Positions 43,742-45,156 of a stretch of 45,156 nucleotides of DNA are shown here, piece by piece; position 1 is the stretch's first letter; the number at the start of each line of letters is the position of its first letter. The notes below the pieces were generated by a model. It was not told the origin of the DNA and made no database searches. It saw only the letters and a program-made list of their open reading frames with translations. This DNA is from Bacillota bacterium (GTDB lineage Bacteria; Bacillota; Clostridia; Oscillospirales; Acutalibacteraceae), in assembly GCA_022706685.1 (NCBI GenBank), contig JAKJCA010000018.1:1-45156 (forward strand). Reading direction: 5' to 3'. Both the position numbers and the translations under genes were made by a program.

Positions 43742-43797
43742 ACCGCGCGAATAAGGGCTGCAGCCAAAGGCATTTTTTCACCCGGCGGCGCGTAACG

Positions 43798-44100
43798 TCA
43801 GCGTCCGTGCCGTGAAAATCCCTTGAATTTTTCCTTATAAATTACGGCCAGATAAACGGCTAATCCCGATATGGCAATCCATGTTTCCGTTGCGAAAAGC
43901 CTTCTCTTGACCATCAGTTCAAAAGGGATTTCACCTGCTCTGCCCATCAGCGGGCCTTTTTTGCCGCCGGGCGGTACAAGGACAAAAAACACCTGATAAA
44001 AGCCGTACAGGATTTCGGCAACAAAATTAACGATGATCACCGTGTGCAGAATAAGCCAGCAGCTTTTTTTCAGCAATCGTATTTTATCGGCAGACAACAT
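43798..44100 (-). CDS. Small membrane protein, two predicted membrane segments
   Basis: A 100-residue protein I do not recognise. Hydrophobic stretches near residues 14-41 (CWLILHTVIIVNFVAEILYG) and 73-88 (WIAISGLAVYLAVIYK) are separated by a Gly/Lys-rich, probably cytoplasmic or outside loop, and the C-terminus is basic. The ribosome binding site is weak. It starts 47 bases downstream of the end of the alpha/beta hydrolase gene and points the same way, so it may be cotranscribed. Confidence 0.6.
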   Translation of the reverse strand: MLSADKIRLLKKSCWLILHTVIIVNFVAEILYGFYQVFFVLVPPGGKKGPLMGRAGEIPFELMVKRRLFATETWIAISGLAVYLAVIYKEKFKGFSRHGR

Positions 44101-44147
44101 CCATCACGTCTCTTTCATATTCCGATTCACGTTTTTCAAATATCCGC

Positions 44148-45101
44148 CTAAACAGAGCCTGTGCAGGCGGCAATAAAACCGGTGACCTTTTCCCGGTACA
44201 GTTCCGGCGCGTCGTAGTAACTGTAGGCGTGAACAGCGCCCTCCACCACCAGCAGGTCCTTCTTGGCAGCGCATGCCTCAAACAAACGGTATACCATCCC
44301 GGTCGGCACAAAGGTATCCGACGCCCCGTGTATGAACATCACGGGGTTCTTCGCCTTTTTAACCGCCTCGATACAGTCGGCGTCCTCGAAACGGTAACCT
44401 GCAATCAGGCGGCACCAGATACTGCCGAGCGGAATGAGAAACGCCAGTTTCAGGCGCGTCTTCTCTTTGAGATTTGCCTTCATCTCGTCAACCAGCGTGG
44501 TAAAACCGCAGTCTTCGATAACAAGTTTGACTTGCGGCGGCGGGTTGTTTGCGTTGGCCAGCATAACGGTAACGGCGCCCATGGAAATACCGTGCAAGAT
44601 AATCTCGATGTCCTCGCCGAAACGCTCGACAAGATAGGCGGTCCATTGAAGGATATCTTTGTAATCCAGGCAGCCGAAGCCTATATATTTGCCTTCGCTT
44701 CTTCCGTGCGCCCGATTGTCCGGCAATAAATAGTTGTAGCCGAGCATTTCATGGTAGAAGGGCATCATGTGGCTGAACTCGTCGGGGCCGTTGCACTTAT
44801 AGCCATGCACGCATACGGCAAAGCGTTTGCTCGGTTTGGCCGCGGGGAGAAACCACGCCCTCAGAGTCAGGCCGTCCGGCGTCGTCAGGGACAAATCCTC
44901 TGGATGAAGAGCGAAAAGCGCGGCATTGTTCTTTTCACGGATGGCTTTCCTTTCAATCTTTCGCGGGTCTTTGCTTTCTGGTTTCGGCTTGACCGGCCTG
45001 CGGATGGCCATGCGGAACACCAAGTAACCGCAAACGGCCGCAAGAAACGCCAAAAACAGCACAACGGCAGCCGCGACTGCGGCGATTTGAGACCATTCCA
45101 T
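44148..45101 (-). CDS. Alpha/beta hydrolase, membrane-anchored
   Basis: A 317-residue protein with an N-terminal membrane segment (about residues 6-31) followed by an alpha/beta hydrolase domain. HGYKCNGPDEFSHM and DNRAHGRSEG precede the nucleophile elbow HGISMGAVTVML (Ser). Asp in HGASDTFVP and His in GAVHAYSYYD complete the triad. It resembles membrane-tethered esterase/peptidase-like hydrolases of Gram-positives; substrate unknown. A GGGAGG ribosome binding site precedes the ATG. Confidence 0.88.
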   Translation of the reverse strand: MEWSQIAAVAAAVVLFLAFLAAVCGYLVFRMAIRRPVKPKPESKDPRKIERKAIREKNNAALFALHPEDLSLTTPDGLTLRAWFLPAAKPSKRFAVCVHGYKCNGPDEFSHMMPFYHEMLGYNYLLPDNRAHGRSEGKYIGFGCLDYKDILQWTAYLVERFGEDIEIILHGISMGAVTVMLANANNPPPQVKLVIEDCGFTTLVDEMKANLKEKTRLKLAFLIPLGSIWCRLIAGYRFEDADCIEAVKKAKNPVMFIHGASDTFVPTGMVYRLFEACAAKKDLLVVEGAVHAYSYYDAPELYREKVTGFIAACTGSV

Positions 45102-45105
45102 CCGT

Positions 45106-45156
45106 TTACCTCCCGGCGGGTTTCCCGCCCTTGCATAAAGCGTAATACTCGCCGGT
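45106..45156 (-). CDS. Possible C-terminal end of an upstream gene (cut by window)
   Basis: The last 16 codons read TGEYYALCKGGKPAGR and then TAA on the minus strand, 4 bases before the alpha/beta hydrolase ATG and containing its ribosome binding site. The layout fits an operon gene ending here, but 16 residues are too few to identify it. Confidence 0.35.
   Translation of the reverse strand, partial: TGEYYALCKGGKPAGR

Noticed and set aside
43742..43797. Terminator after the sulfotransferase
   Set aside because: GGCTGCAGCC before AAAGGCATTTTTT could form only a very small, weak hairpin; not convincing.
31138..45101. Region 3 as a mobile island
   Set aside because: No integrase, transposase, terminal repeats or duplicated tRNA end were seen; the intact tRNA-Leu at 30905 has no visible second copy of its 3' end in the window.

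Overview
The window looks like a chromosome segment from an uncultured anaerobic Clostridia-type member of the Bacillota (Firmicutes), of mid GC content. The evidence is the set and order of housekeeping genes (recA-recX-rimO-pgsA; miaB, a YlbF/YmcA-like gene, then mutS-mutL-miaA; yggS-sepF-divIVA-lspA-rluD), a Gram-positive-type LexA box before recA, strong AGGAGG-like ribosome binding sites, and frequent TTG starts placed behind them. I see no phage genes, transposase, insertion sequence or CRISPR array.

Region 1 (1-29264, almost all minus strand) is a long, tightly packed housekeeping block. Read in the direction of transcription it runs recA, recX, rimO, pgsA; then, after a terminator/promoter junction, cysE, cysS, an ECF vitamin transporter (ecfT, a fused double ATPase, S component), miaB, a YlbF-family gene, mutS, mutL, miaA, a HlyD-like membrane protein, yggS, sepF, divIVA, lspA, rluD, a HAD phosphatase, the two halves of a split transketolase, a second DivIVA-like protein, a lone fumarase beta-type subunit, an XRE-cupin regulator and an AMP-forming acyl-CoA synthetase. 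A terminator and a new promoter then lead into valS, which runs off the left edge. Most neighbours overlap or lie within 30 bases, so many are probably cotranscribed and translationally coupled.

Region 2 (29264-31138) holds divergent recA and rpmB promoters, rpmB, pyrB with a PyrI-like zinc tail fused to it, and a tRNA-Leu(CAA) with its own promoter and terminator.

Region 3 (31138-45156) is accessory. A minus-strand operon (a sugar isomerase-like TIM barrel, a sulfatase-fold hydrolase with threonine where the formylglycine cysteine normally sits, and two Gfo/Idh/MocA dehydrogenases) is divergent from a plus-strand group (PHP phosphoesterase, glutamate dehydrogenase, a third Gfo/Idh/MocA protein). 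Next comes the most interesting part: cysC-cysQ fusion, cysD and cysN on the minus strand, divergent from a sulfotransferase on the plus strand, with the two promoters back to back and their -35 boxes 5 bp apart. Together these encode sulfate activation to APS, phosphorylation to PAPS, sulfo-transfer, and removal of the PAP by-product. No PAPS reductase or sulfite reductase is visible. I therefore read it as a dedicated sulfation module rather than cysteine assimilation. CysN also carries a C-terminal APS-kinase-like domain whose P-loop has been lost, while the intact kinase is fused to the PAP phosphatase. The window ends with a small membrane protein, an alpha/beta hydrolase and the tail of one more possible gene.
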